From Nitrosomonas sp. (GTDB lineage Bacteria > Pseudomonadota > Gammaproteobacteria > Burkholderiales > Nitrosomonadaceae), in NCBI GenBank assembly GCA_016703745.1, contig JADJBK010000006.1:372001-436000 (forward strand): DNA of 64,000 nucleotides, read 5' to 3'. Below, piece by piece: positions 1 to 9,880 of the stretch. Below the pieces are notes generated by a model. It did not search any database. It had not been told where the DNA came from and saw only the letters and a list, made by a program, of their open reading frames with translations. Numbering within the stretch: position 1 is the stretch's first letter; the number at the start of each line of letters is the position of its first letter. Position numbers and translations under genes: made by a program.

Positions 1-3000
1 CGGTGCGTTATCTGCCGTGGAGCAATGCGGATGGCACCTTGATGGCGAATGTTTCGCCGACTTGCGCGCCCCATAATCCGTTCAACACTGCCAAAGGTTG
101 TCGTGATCTGACGCTGAACAATACCCAGAATGCACGCTGGTTACAGAAGGAGGGAGTAGTAACTGATTTTGAGGACAGAACATTTTATCCCGCCGTCTAT
201 TTCCGCTACAACAGCGGCGCAGTCAACTCCACCAGCAGTTATACCCGGATCGAAATCAAATCCAGCGTCAGCAGTTATGATGGCAGCGCGGAGCGTACCG
301 ATTGCACTGCCGCGCCAATTTGTACTTACGCGGAAGAAATCCAGAATTTCGCCAACTGGTATAGTTACTACCGTTCCCGGATATTGCTTTCACGTGCGGG
401 AGTGGGGCGCGCCTTTACCCTGCAGGGCAACAATATGCGGGTGGGGTTTGGCGCGATCAACAAAAACAGCAGCACCATAGATGGCATCTCGACCCCCACC
501 CTGATTACCGGAGTCAGGCAGTTTGCGGGTGCGAACCGGGATGATTTTTTCGCAAAGCTCTACGGACATACCATTCCAGCAGCGGGTACGCCATTGCGCA
601 AGGCCACGCAAAGTATCGGTGACTATCTGAAACGTACCGATGAGAAGGGGCCGTGGAGCACGACTCCCGGAGAAAATGGCGGCACCCAGCCGGTTTGTCG
701 GCAAAACTACCATATTCTAATGACCGATGGCACCTGGAGCGGATCGGATCCTTCCGGCATAGATAATTCGGATAATACTGCGGGCAGCACGCACGTTAAC
801 CATTTTCCGAATGCCTCTCCGGCCAGCTACCAATATTCACCGGCGCCACCTTATGCGGATAACCACAGCAACACCCTGGCGGATGTGGCAATGCATTACT
901 GGAAAAATGATCTGCGGCCCGATTTGAACAACAAAGTGCCGACCAATGCTAAAGACCCTGCTTTCTGGCAACACATGGTGAATTTTACCGTTGGATTGGG
1001 CGTGAGCGGCTCGTTAAGCGAACTGCCTGCCAGCGCAAGTGGCTGGCCAGACCCCGCAGTGAGTTCCCTTCATAAAATTGATGACTTATGGCATGCGGCG
1101 GTCAACAGCCGGGGAGAATTCTTCAGCGCGCAGGAGCCCGCTGCTTTTGCCAGCGGATTGAGCAATGTACTGGTAAACATTACTTCAAGAACCAGCTCGG
1201 CGGCGGCAGTCACGACCAATACCAGCCGGCTGAACACCGGCGCGCAGATTTATCAGGCCAAATTTAACAGCGCCGACTGGAGCGGACAATTGTTTGCATT
1301 TAATCTGCAACCGGACGGATCACTCGGCGCAGTGCAATGGGAAGCTTCCAGCCAGTTGCCGGGGCACGCCAGTCGCAAGATTTTTACGCATAACGGCTCA
1401 ACCGGGCTGGCGCTTACTGCTGCCAGTTTTTCATCATTGTCCACGGCGCAGCAAACGGCGTTAAACAGGAATATCCTCGGTGTCGATGACGGCAAGGGGA
1501 TGTTGCGGCTCAACTGGCTGCGTGGGGACAGAAGCAGCGAAATGGCAATGGGCGGCACCTTCCGCAACCGCAACAGCGGATTGCTCGGCGATATCATTAA
1601 TTCAGATTTGTTGTACGTCAAGGCATTGAATTTTAATTATAATTCCATGCCTGTGGGTACACCAGGCCAGGAGAGTTACCAAGCCTATGTGCTCGCCAAC
1701 AAAAATCGCTTGCCGGTTGTCTACACCGGCGCCAACGACGGTATGCTGCATGCGCTGAATGCAGATACCGGTCAGGAGTTGTTTGCCTATGTTCCTGCTG
1801 CGGTTTATCCCAATCTGAGCAAGCTGACGGCAGCCGATTATGCGCATCGTTATTTTGTCGATGGGAATACTTATGCGGGCGATGCTTATATTGATTCCTC
1901 GTGGAAGACAGTTTTGCTGGGCGCGCTTGGCGGGGGTGGAAAAAGTATTTTTGCACTCGATATTACCGATCCAGTCAACTTCTCGGCCCCGGATATCTTG
2001 TGGGAATTTACCGATCCTGATCTCGGATTTGTACATGGACAGGCCAAAATTGCGCGTCTGAAAAGTGGTGATTGGGCGGCCATCATCAGTAATGGTTATA
2101 ACAGCGGCAGCGACAAGGCGTATCTGTTTATCGTCAATTTGCAGACTGGTGCACTCATCAAGAAAATTGCGACCAATAACAGCACCAGTAACGGGTTATC
2201 CAGCCCTGCGCTGGTCGATACCGACAACGATAAAATGATCGATACGGTTTATGCCGGTGATTTACAGGGTAATGTCTGGAAGTTTGACCTCTCCCACTCG
2301 AATACCTCCCAATGGGGAGTGGCCTATAAAACCGGCAGTAATAACATGCCCCTGTTTACCGCCAGAAATGCCAGTAACCAGGTGCAACCGATCACCTCTC
2401 CATTGGAAATCGGTTTTCATAAAAACGGGGGTCATGTGATTTTCTTCGGTACGGGCCAATTCATCGCCTCGGGCGACAATACCGATACCAGGGTACAGAG
2501 TTTCTATGGTATCTGGGATAACGGCAGTAGTCACATTACCGCCACGGATCGCAGCGTGCTGCAGCAACAAACCATTGTGAGCGAAACGCTATTGCCGCCG
2601 TTTGAACGCACGGTCAGCACTAATTCGATCAACTGGGCAAGCAAACGTGGCTGGTATATCGACCTGCTGCAGCCGCCCACACCAGGAGTCGCACAAGGAG
2701 AGCGTTCGGTAGTTACGCCGATGCTCAGTTTCGGACGGATTATCTTCACCACGCTGATTCCTTCGAATGATCCCTGTGAGGCGGGTGGACGCAACTGGCT
2801 GATGCTGTTGGATGCGCAGACAGGTGGCATGATGACGGGCGCGGAGTTTGATACCAACGGCGATGGCAAAATCAATAGCCAGGATCGTATCATCGCTGGC
2901 ATCAATTCAGACGGGATTCGCAGTGAATCGGTGGCGATCAGTGCCGGCAGCCTGATTCATTTGATTGCAGCTACGACCACTGGTGCAGTGGAAAATATTA

Positions 3001-3053
3001 CTATCAAAAATGATGCGCCACCACCACGCCGTTCGTGGAAACAGATTCAGTAA
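1..3053 (+). CDS. pilY1: PilY1-type pilus tip adhesin, 3' part
   Basis: The reading frame is open from the window edge, so the N-terminus lies outside; the GTG at 3 is not a convincing start. About 1016 residues are present. The first ~350 residues have the PilY1/PilC layout around a VWA-like region, followed by the C-terminal beta-propeller domain of PilC/PilY1 (about residues 560-960). Two Asp-rich calcium-loop motifs are visible: DTDNDKMIDTVYAGD near residue 740 and DTNGDGKINSQD near residue 950. The first resembles the calcium site that controls pilus retraction in the family. The protein would sit in the outer membrane or at the pilus tip and act in adhesion and twitching. A pilin gene follows 36 bp downstream, as in minor pilin operons. 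Confidence 0.93.
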   Translation, partial: VRYLPWSNADGTLMANVSPTCAPHNPFNTAKGCRDLTLNNTQNARWLQKEGVVTDFEDRTFYPAVYFRYNSGAVNSTSSYTRIEIKSSVSSYDGSAERTDCTAAPICTYAEEIQNFANWYSYYRSRILLSRAGVGRAFTLQGNNMRVGFGAINKNSSTIDGISTPTLITGVRQFAGANRDDFFAKLYGHTIPAAGTPLRKATQSIGDYLKRTDEKGPWSTTPGENGGTQPVCRQNYHILMTDGTWSGSDPSGIDNSDNTAGSTHVNHFPNASPASYQYSPAPPYADNHSNTLADVAMHYWKNDLRPDLNNKVPTNAKDPAFWQHMVNFTVGLGVSGSLSELPASASGWPDPAVSSLHKIDDLWHAAVNSRGEFFSAQEPAAFASGLSNVLVNITSRTSSAAAVTTNTSRLNTGAQIYQAKFNSADWSGQLFAFNLQPDGSLGAVQWEASSQLPGHASRKIFTHNGSTGLALTAASFSSLSTAQQTALNRNILGVDDGKGMLRLNWLRGDRSSEMAMGGTFRNRNSGLLGDIINSDLLYVKALNFNYNSMPVGTPGQESYQAYVLANKNRLPVVYTGANDGMLHALNADTGQELFAYVPAAVYPNLSKLTAADYAHRYFVDGNTYAGDAYIDSSWKTVLLGALGGGGKSIFALDITDPVNFSAPDILWEFTDPDLGFVHGQAKIARLKSGDWAAIISNGYNSGSDKAYLFIVNLQTGALIKKIATNNSTSNGLSSPALVDTDNDKMIDTVYAGDLQGNVWKFDLSHSNTSQWGVAYKTGSNNMPLFTARNASNQVQPITSPLEIGFHKNGGHVIFFGTGQFIASGDNTDTRVQSFYGIWDNGSSHITATDRSVLQQQTIVSETLLPPFERTVSTNSINWASKRGWYIDLLQPPTPGVAQGERSVVTPMLSFGRIIFTTLIPSNDPCEAGGRNWLMLLDAQTGGMMTGAEFDTNGDGKINSQDRIIAGINSDGIRSESVAISAGSLIHLIAATTTGAVENITIKNDAPPPRRSWKQIQ

Positions 3054-3089
3054 AGTATCGACCTGTTTATTCGAAAAAGAGGATTTAAA

Positions 3090-3518
3090 ATGAAGCAATT
3101 ACTAATCAATACTCGTGGTTTTACGCTGGTTGAACTGATGATTGTCGTGGCGATTGCCGGCATTCTGGCTTCGGTTGCTTATCCGTCCTATGTTGATAGC
3201 GTGCAGCGCGGTAACCGGGCGGAAGCACGTGGCATCCTGCTGGAAATAGCGCAATCGCTAGAGCGTAATTTTACCGAAGCCAACCGCTATGACCAGAATA
3301 GTGCAGGTAATGCGTTTACATTGCCCGTGGCGCAATCTCCCAGAACGGGCGCGGCTAAATATACGATTCAGTTTTCAGCGGGTCCCACGCAAACCACTTA
3401 CACCCTGGGCGCGGTGCCAGCTGGTACGATGACAGGTGATGCGTGCGGCACTCTGACATTGACCCACACTGGAGTGAAAAGCGCAGGGGGTACGGTTGCG
3501 GATTGTTGGCAACGCTGA
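3090..3518 (+). CDS. pilE: Type IV pilin, PilE-like
   Basis: This 142-residue prepilin has a short basic leader and the class III signal cleaved by PilD in GFTLVELMIVVAIAGIL, with Gly before the mature Phe and the conserved Glu at +5. The hydrophobic alpha helix covers about residues 11-33, and a C-terminal Cys pair (DACGTL and ADCWQR) can form the D-loop disulfide. The sequence matches the PilE/minor pilin group that follows pilY1 in betaproteobacteria. An AGAGG ribosome site lies just upstream. It is probably a minor pilin assembled with PilY1 rather than the major subunit, which is an inference from position. Confidence 0.92.
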   Translation: MKQLLINTRGFTLVELMIVVAIAGILASVAYPSYVDSVQRGNRAEARGILLEIAQSLERNFTEANRYDQNSAGNAFTLPVAQSPRTGAAKYTIQFSAGPTQTTYTLGAVPAGTMTGDACGTLTLTHTGVKSAGGTVADCWQR

Positions 3519-4001
3519 CAAAAAATTTTCCCGGTCAAAAGTTGCCAAGTCTCTCAAAATTCTCTTTCTCCCTTCTTTGGTTTGATTATTGCCAGTTTTT
3601 ACTGGCAATAAATCACAGCTCTCCGATAGCATAAATTTTATATCAGCAATTGCTGCTTCTCGCGCCATTCCTTACGTAATTTGATAGTCAGATTTGCCGG
3701 ATTACAAAATATCATTACACCCGATATGAGTAAGGTGATGAGTTGAGTATCGGGGTGTTTGACAGTTATTTCCGCTTCTAGTACATTTCTTCCCCGTGGA
3801 TGAGGGTATTCCGCTTTTGTCCATATTCTGTTCAGAAAACTCTAAAATTAGCGGTGGTTTTATTATTCGCCAATGATGGGTTGCTGGCATGGAAAATGGT
3901 TAAAGTAGCTGCTTGACCAGTTTCTTTCCTGGGCAGATTGCAATATCAAAATTTGTATTCGGTTTTTTTATCAACAAAAATAATCCTAATAGGGTAAAAA
4001 T
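3519..4001. other. Intergenic region between pilE and PEP-CTERM gene
   Basis: These 483 bp hold no convincing gene. The 3587-3610 hairpin probably ends the pilus operon. A weak sigma-54-like element, TGGCATG followed by ATGGT, lies near 3894-3910. Its -12 half lacks the expected GC, so it is only suggestive, although exosortase-target genes in some proteobacteria are RpoN dependent. The last 60 bp are AT-rich and lead to AGGG upstream of the ATG at 4002. Confidence 0.5.
3587..3610 (+). terminator. Hairpin after pilE
   Basis: A perfect 10-bp stem (TATTGCCAGT with ACTGGCAATA) closes on a TTTT loop about 70 bp after the pilE stop. There is no downstream T-run, so termination efficiency is uncertain; the position fits the end of the pilus operon. 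Confidence 0.45.
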
Positions 4002-4145
4002 ATGCGTAAATTGCTTTCTTTTCTGATCCTTGCTTTAGCTGCTGCTCCTGCCTTTGCCGAAGTTAATGAAATTCCAGAACCAGGAATCATGGCGTTGTTG
4101 GCTGCTGGTGTTGCTGGTCTGGTCATGGCTAAACGTAGAAAATAA
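4002..4145 (+). CDS. PEP-CTERM micro-protein (47 aa)
   Basis: The 47-codon ORF has an AGGGT ribosome site 7-11 bases before the ATG. It encodes a clear Sec signal peptide (MRKLL, hydrophobic core, cleavage after APAFA). Only six residues later comes a complete exosortase sorting tag: the IPEPG motif, a hydrophobic helix ALLAAGVAGLVMA and the basic tail KRRK. In the PEP-CTERM family the tag anchors a large exported domain and is cut near PEP by exosortase (EpsH/XrtA type). Here no ectodomain is present, so the processed product would be a peptide of about eight residues. A GC-rich hairpin follows ten bases after the stop, so the gene looks like a self-contained unit. It could be a degenerate relic, but signal, tag, RBS and stop are all intact. 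Confidence 0.8.
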   Translation: MRKLLSFLILALAAAPAFAEVNEIPEPGIMALLAAGVAGLVMAKRRK

Positions 4146-4155
4146 TAATCTGCTA

Positions 4156-4177
4156 CCGGTGCGCTTCCGCGCACCGG
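4156..4177 (+). terminator. GC-rich hairpin after PEP-CTERM gene
   Basis: A perfect 9-bp stem (CCGGTGCGC with GCGCACCGG) closes on TTCC ten bases past the stop at 4145. There is no T-run, so it may act as a 3' stabiliser rather than an intrinsic terminator. Confidence 0.5.
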
Positions 4178-4231
4178 CCTATCCCCAATGTACTCGATTT
4201 CTGGTTTTGCGGTCTTCTTGCGTGTTTTTGT

Positions 4232-4260
4232 CTGAAAACTTACGCTGTGATCGTTTTCAG
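4232..4260. promoter_or_regulatory. Inverted repeat upstream of the surface-protein gene
   Basis: CTGAAAAC at 4232-4239 and GTTTTCAG at 4253-4260 form an 8-bp perfect inverted repeat with a 13-base centre, about 170 bp before the ATG at 4432. It could be an operator or the end of the preceding transcript; nothing identifies a regulator. Confidence 0.3.
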
Positions 4261-4431
4261 GGTGGTATTTGGATACTGCTCCTGAAACTGGATACTTTGG
4301 TATCTGTATAGGTATCGAGGATAGAACTAATAAAAAATATGAGTGCGGGAGAAAAATTAGTATGCCACCCGTATTACAGAATTTAGCCGCCTGTAACGTC
4401 AAACAAAACTTTCATTTTCTGGAGATCAATC

Positions 4432-6015
4432 ATGACTACTAATCCCGCACCGATAGCCGACATCAAGTTTCAATACACGGGTCCTGCCAATATTCCGAGT
4501 TACTTCGATATCAATTTTCTGGATACTTTTTTTCAAGATGTTTTTGGCGCCAGTTCATATGATGGCTGGTGTATTGATCGTGACATCAGTCTGGATACAC
4601 AGGGAGGCACTGCTACGCTTAAGGCCAGCGTGTATTCTATTTACGAGCTTGGTTCCGGTATATCGGCTTTTCCTACTCTTGAGATTCCACAAAACCTTGA
4701 TAAGGTCAACTGGCTGTTGAATCAGCATTTCAGCACGCAAGGCTATACCTTTGGTGAAGTTCAGGCGGCAATATGGGAGCTGGTGGGCGATTCCTATGTG
4801 GGCAGTACGTCTATCGGAACGGTTGATCCTGTCAAGATACAGGAACTGATCAATCTGGCTAACACCAATGGCAGCGGATTCAAACCGGATATTACCGATA
4901 ACGACAATACCAACGATTTTACGTTGTTAATGATTGCGCCATTTAAAGCCGACGGGACACCGCAGCAGCCTACTGTTGTTCAGGTTAAATCTGCTGCACT
5001 CGGTGATTATGTGTGGCACGACACGGATGGCGATGGTATCCAGGATACAAATGAAGTGGGTATAGCCGGTGCGATCGTTCGATTGGCGCGTGATCATAAT
5101 AATGACGGCACTATCACGGATGATGAGGTATTGCAAACCACGACAACAGACTCGAATGGGCAATATAAATTCACTGGCTTGACTCCGGGCCTGAACTATC
5201 AGGTGCAGTTTTTTACGCCTGCCGGTTTTGACGCTGCAAGCCCTCGTCAACAGGGTGCAGATACCAGCCTGGATAGTGATGGTGCTTTGTCTGATATCGT
5301 CGTTCTGTCTGCTGGAGAGTGGAATAAATCGATTGACTCCGGATTTTATAAACAGGCATCGTTAGGTAATTTCATCTGGTTTGACGGTAACCAGGATGGC
5401 ATCCAGAATAATAATGAAGTGGGTATCGGTGGCGTTAAATTAACATTGACGGGGACAACTAACGGTGGTCAGGCGGTGACGCTGACAACCACAACCAATT
5501 CAGATGGCAGTTATCTGTTTTCCGGATTAGCTCCTGGTTCCTACCAGGTTAGCGTGGATGCAAGCAACTTTGCAGCAGATGGGGCGCTGGAAGGATTCGT
5601 TGCAACAGGAGTAAACCAGGGCAATGATATTACGCTGGATAGTAATGATCCAACCCAGGCAATTAGTTTAAATTCTGGTGACTCGAATCTGACGGTAGAC
5701 TATGGATTTTATGATCCTGCCGTACCACCCAATGACAAAGCGATTATTGGTGACCGGGTATGGGAAGACAAGAACGCCAATGGCATTCAGGACAGTGGGG
5801 AAGACGGCATAAGTGGCGTCACAATCCAGCTGAAAGATGCAGGAGGCAACGTCATCGGCACCACCACCACGGACAGCAGTGGCAACTACAGTTTTGAAGT
5901 GACGGCGGGCACCTACTCGATTGGTATCACACCACCTGCAGGCTATGTTGTTTCCCGCTTGACCAGGGCAGTAATGATGCGGCTGACAGCGACATTGATC
6001 CTGCGACGAACATGA
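4432..6015 (+). CDS. SdrD_B-repeat surface protein, N-terminal fragment
   Basis: The start is supported by GGAG eight bases before the ATG. No signal peptide is visible, which together with the calcium-loop C-terminus further on (11200-11800) suggests type I secretion. About residues 1-185 form a non-repetitive domain with a WCID motif. Then come SdrD_B (Cna-B-like, calcium-binding) domains starting LGDYVWHDTDGDGIQD, LGNFIWFDGNQDGIQN and IGDRVWEDKNANGIQD. The frame is lost at 5954-5956, where this copy has CCC and all five later copies have CCCC. The last ~20 residues are therefore out of frame. Restoring one C joins this ORF to the next, giving one gene of about 2,450 codons apart from a later stop. 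Confidence 0.85.
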   Translation: MTTNPAPIADIKFQYTGPANIPSYFDINFLDTFFQDVFGASSYDGWCIDRDISLDTQGGTATLKASVYSIYELGSGISAFPTLEIPQNLDKVNWLLNQHFSTQGYTFGEVQAAIWELVGDSYVGSTSIGTVDPVKIQELINLANTNGSGFKPDITDNDNTNDFTLLMIAPFKADGTPQQPTVVQVKSAALGDYVWHDTDGDGIQDTNEVGIAGAIVRLARDHNNDGTITDDEVLQTTTTDSNGQYKFTGLTPGLNYQVQFFTPAGFDAASPRQQGADTSLDSDGALSDIVVLSAGEWNKSIDSGFYKQASLGNFIWFDGNQDGIQNNNEVGIGGVKLTLTGTTNGGQAVTLTTTTNSDGSYLFSGLAPGSYQVSVDASNFAADGALEGFVATGVNQGNDITLDSNDPTQAISLNSGDSNLTVDYGFYDPAVPPNDKAIIGDRVWEDKNANGIQDSGEDGISGVTIQLKDAGGNVIGTTTTDSSGNYSFEVTAGTYSIGITPPAGYVVSRLTRAVMMRLTATLILRRT

Positions 6016-9000
6016 GCGCGAATGTCACGGTAGCGGCAGGCGAGACCAACAACACGCTGGATGCGGGACTGTATCGCCTGGCTCAACTGGGCGACCGTGT
6101 CTGGCTGGATGAAAACGGCAATGGTCAGCAGGATGGCGGCGAAGCGGGTAAATCCGGCGTCACCGTTAACCTGCTGAACAATGCGGGCGCAATTGTTGCC
6201 ACCCAAACGACGGACAGCAACGGCAACTACCTGTTTACCAATCTGGTGCCGGGCACCTATTCGGTAGAATTTGTTGCGCCATCGGGCTTTGAATTCACCG
6301 TCAAGGACAGTGGCGCGGACGCCAGCGACAGCGATGCTGATCCGGCCACGGGTAAAACGGGCACCTACACCCTGCAATCCGGCGATGACAACCGCACCGT
6401 TGACGCGGGACTCAAACTGATTCCGCAACCTGCTTTTATTGGTGACCGGGTATGGGAAGACAAGAACGCCAATGGTATTCAGGACAGTGGGGAAGACGGC
6501 ATAAGTGGCGTCACAATCCAGCTGAAAGATGCAGGAGGCAACGTCATCGGCACCACCACCACGGACAGCAGCGGCAACTACAGTTTTGAAGTGACGGCGG
6601 GCACCTACTCGATTGGTATCACACCACCTGCAGGCTATGTTGTTTCCCCGCTTGACCAGGGCAGTAATGATGCGGCTGACAGCGACATTGATCCTGCGAC
6701 GAACATGAGCGCGAATGTCACGGTAGCGGCAGGCGAGACCAACAACACGCTGGATGCGGGACTGTATCGCCTGGCTCAACTGGGCGACCGTGTCTGGCTG
6801 GATGAAAACGGCAATGGTCAGCAGGATGGCGGCGAAGCGGGTAAATCCGGCGTCACCGTTAACCTGCTGAACAATGCGGGCGCAATTGTTGCCACCCAAA
6901 CGACGGACAGCAACGGCAACTACCTGTTTACCGATCTGATACCGGGCACCTATTCGGTAGAATTTGTTGCGCCATCGGGCTTTGAATTCACCGTCAAGGA
7001 CAGTGGCGCGGACGCCAGCGACAGCGATGCTGATCCGGCCACGGGTAAAACGGGCACCTACACCCTGCAATCCGGCGATGACAACCGCACCGTTGACGCG
7101 GGACTCAAACTGATTCCGCAACCTGCTTTTATTGGTGACCGGGTATGGGAAGACAAGAACGCCAATGGTATTCAGGACAGTGGGGAAGACGGCATAAGTG
7201 GCGTCACAATCCAGCTGAAAGATGCAGGAGGCAACGTCATCGGCACCACCACCACGGACAGCAGCGGCAACTACAGTTTTGAAGTGACGGCGGGCACCTA
7301 CTCGATTGGTATCACACCACCTGCAGGCTATGTTGTTTCCCCGCTTGACCAGGGCAGTAATGATGCGGCTGACAGCGACATTGATCCTGCGACGAACATG
7401 AGCGCGAATGTCACGGTAGCGGCAGGCGAGACCAACAACACGCTGGATGCGGGACTGTATCGCCTGGCTCAACTGGGCGACCGTGTCTGGCTGGATGAAA
7501 ACGGCAATGGTCAGCAGGATGGCGGCGAAGCGGGTAAATCCGGCGTCACCGTTAACCTGCTGAACAATGCGGGCGCAATTGTTGCCACCCAAACGACGGA
7601 CAGCAACGGCAACTACCTGTTTACCGATCTGATACCGGGCACCTATTCGGTAGAATTTGTTGCGCCATCGGGCTTTGAATTCACCGTCAAGGACAGTGGC
7701 GCGGACGCCAGCGACAGCGATGCTGATCCGGCCACGGGTAAAACGGGCACCTACACCCTGCAATCCGGCGATGACAACCGCACCGTTGACGCGGGACTCA
7801 AACTGATTCCGCAACCTGCTTTTATTGGTGACCGGGTATGGGAAGACAAGAACGCCAATGGTATTCAGGACAGTGGGGAAGACGGCATAAGTGGCGTCAC
7901 AATCCAGCTGAAAGATGCAGGAGGCAACGTCATCGGCACCACCACCACGGACAGCAGCGGCAACTACAGTTTTGAAGTGACGGCGGGCACCTACTCGATT
8001 GGTATCACACCACCTGCAGGCTATGTTGTTTCCCCGCTTGACCAGGGCAGTAATGATGCGGCTGACAGCGACATTGATCCTGCGACGAACATGAGCGCGA
8101 ATGTCACGGTAGCGGCAGGCGAGACCAACAACACGCTGGATGCGGGACTGTATCGCCTGGCTCAACTGGGCGACCGTGTCTGGCTGGATGAAAACGGCAA
8201 TGGTCAGCAGGATGGCGGCGAAGCGGGTAAATCCGGCGTCACCGTTAACCTGCTGAACAATGCGGGCGCAATTGTTGCCACCCAAACGACGGACAGCAAC
8301 GGCAACTACCTGTTTACCGATCTGGTGCCGGGCACCTATTCGGTAGAATTTGTTGCGCCATCGGGCTTTGAATTCACCGTCAAGGACAGTGGCGCGGACG
8401 CCAGCGACAGCGATGCTGATCCGGCCACGGGTAAAACGGGCACCTACACCCTGCAATCCGGCGATGACAACCGCACCGTTGACGCGGGACTCAAACTGAT
8501 TCCGCAACCTGCTTTTATTGGTGACCGGGTATGGGAAGACAAGAACGCCAATGGTATTCAGGACAGTGGGGAAGACGGCATAAGTGGCGTCACAATCCAG
8601 CTGAAAGATGCAGGAGGCAACGTCATCGGCACCACCACCACGGACAGCAGCGGCAACTACAGTTTTGAAGTGACGGCGGGCACCTACTCGATTGGTATCA
8701 CACCACCTGCAGGCTATGTTGTTTCCCCGCTTGACCAGGGCAGTAATGATGCGGCTGACAGCGACATTGATCCTGCGACGAACATGAGCGCGAATGTCAC
8801 GGTAGCGGCAGGCGAGACCAACAACACGCTGGATGCGGGACTGTATCGCCTGGCTCAACTGGGCGACCGTGTCTGGCTGGATGAAAACGGCAATGGTCAG
8901 CAGGATGGCGGCGAAGCGGGTAAATCCGGCGTCACCGTTAACCTGCTGAACAATGCGGGCGCAATTGTTGCCACCCAAACGACGGACAGCAACGGCAACT

Positions 9001-9880
9001 ACCTGTTTACCGATCTGGTGCCGGGCACCTATTCGGTAGAATTTGTTGCGCCATCGGGCTTTGAATTCACCGTCAAGGACAGTGGCGCGGACGCCAGCGA
9101 CAGCGATGCTGATCCGGCCACGGGTAAAACGGGCACCTACACCCTGCAATCCGGCGATGACAACCGCACCGTTGACGCGGGACTCAAACTGATTCCGCAA
9201 CCTGCTTTTATTGGTGACCGGGTATGGGAAGACAAGAACGCCAATGGCATTCAGGACAGTGGAGAAGACGGCATAAGTGGCGTCACAATCCAGCTGAAAG
9301 ATGCAGGAGGCAACGTCATCGGCACCACCACCACGGACAGCAGCGGCAACTACAGTTTTGAAGTGACGGCGGGCACCTACTCGATTGGTATCACACCACC
9401 TGCAGGCTATGTTGTTTCCCCGCTTGACCAGGGCAGTAATGATGCGGCTGACAGCGACATTGATCCTGCGACGAACATGAGCGCGAATGTCACGGTAGCG
9501 GCAGGCGAGACCAACAACACGCTGGATGCGGGACTGTATCGCCTGGCTCAACTGGGCGACCGTGTCTGGCTGGATGAAAACGGCAATGGTCAGCAGGATG
9601 GCGGCGAAGCGGGTAAATCCGGCGTCACCGTTAACCTGCTGAACAATGCGGGCGCAATTGTTGCCACCCAAACGACGGACAGCAACGGCAACTACCTGTT
9701 TACCGATCTGATACCGGGCACCTATTCGGTAGAATTTGTTGCGCCATCGGGCTTTGAATTCACCGTCAAGGACAGTGGCGCGGACGCCAGCGACAGCGAT
9801 GCTGATCCGGCCACGGGTAAAACGGGCACCTACACCCTGCAATCCGGCGATGACAACCGCACCGTTGACGCGGGACTCAA
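5744..9880 (+). repeat. Six tandem 693-bp repeat units
   Basis: The landmark ATGAGCGCGAATG recurs at 6012, 6705, 7398, 8091, 8784 and 9477, exactly 693 bp (231 codons) apart. Each unit encodes two different SdrD_B domains: A (IGDRVWEDKNANGIQDSGED) and B (LGDRVWLDENGNGQQDGGEA). Differences are few: AATCTGGTG in unit 1, GATCTGATA in units 2, 3 and 6, GATCTGGTG in units 4 and 5, plus a few silent changes in units 1 and 6. Unit 1 lacks one C at 5954-5956, so its length is 692 bp. Such uniformity points to recent amplification or gene conversion. Confidence 0.95.

Noticed and set aside
3894..3910. Sigma-54 promoter for the PEP-CTERM micro-protein gene.
   Set aside because: -24 TGGCATG is good but the -12 element reads ATGGT rather than TTGCW; kept only as a remark.
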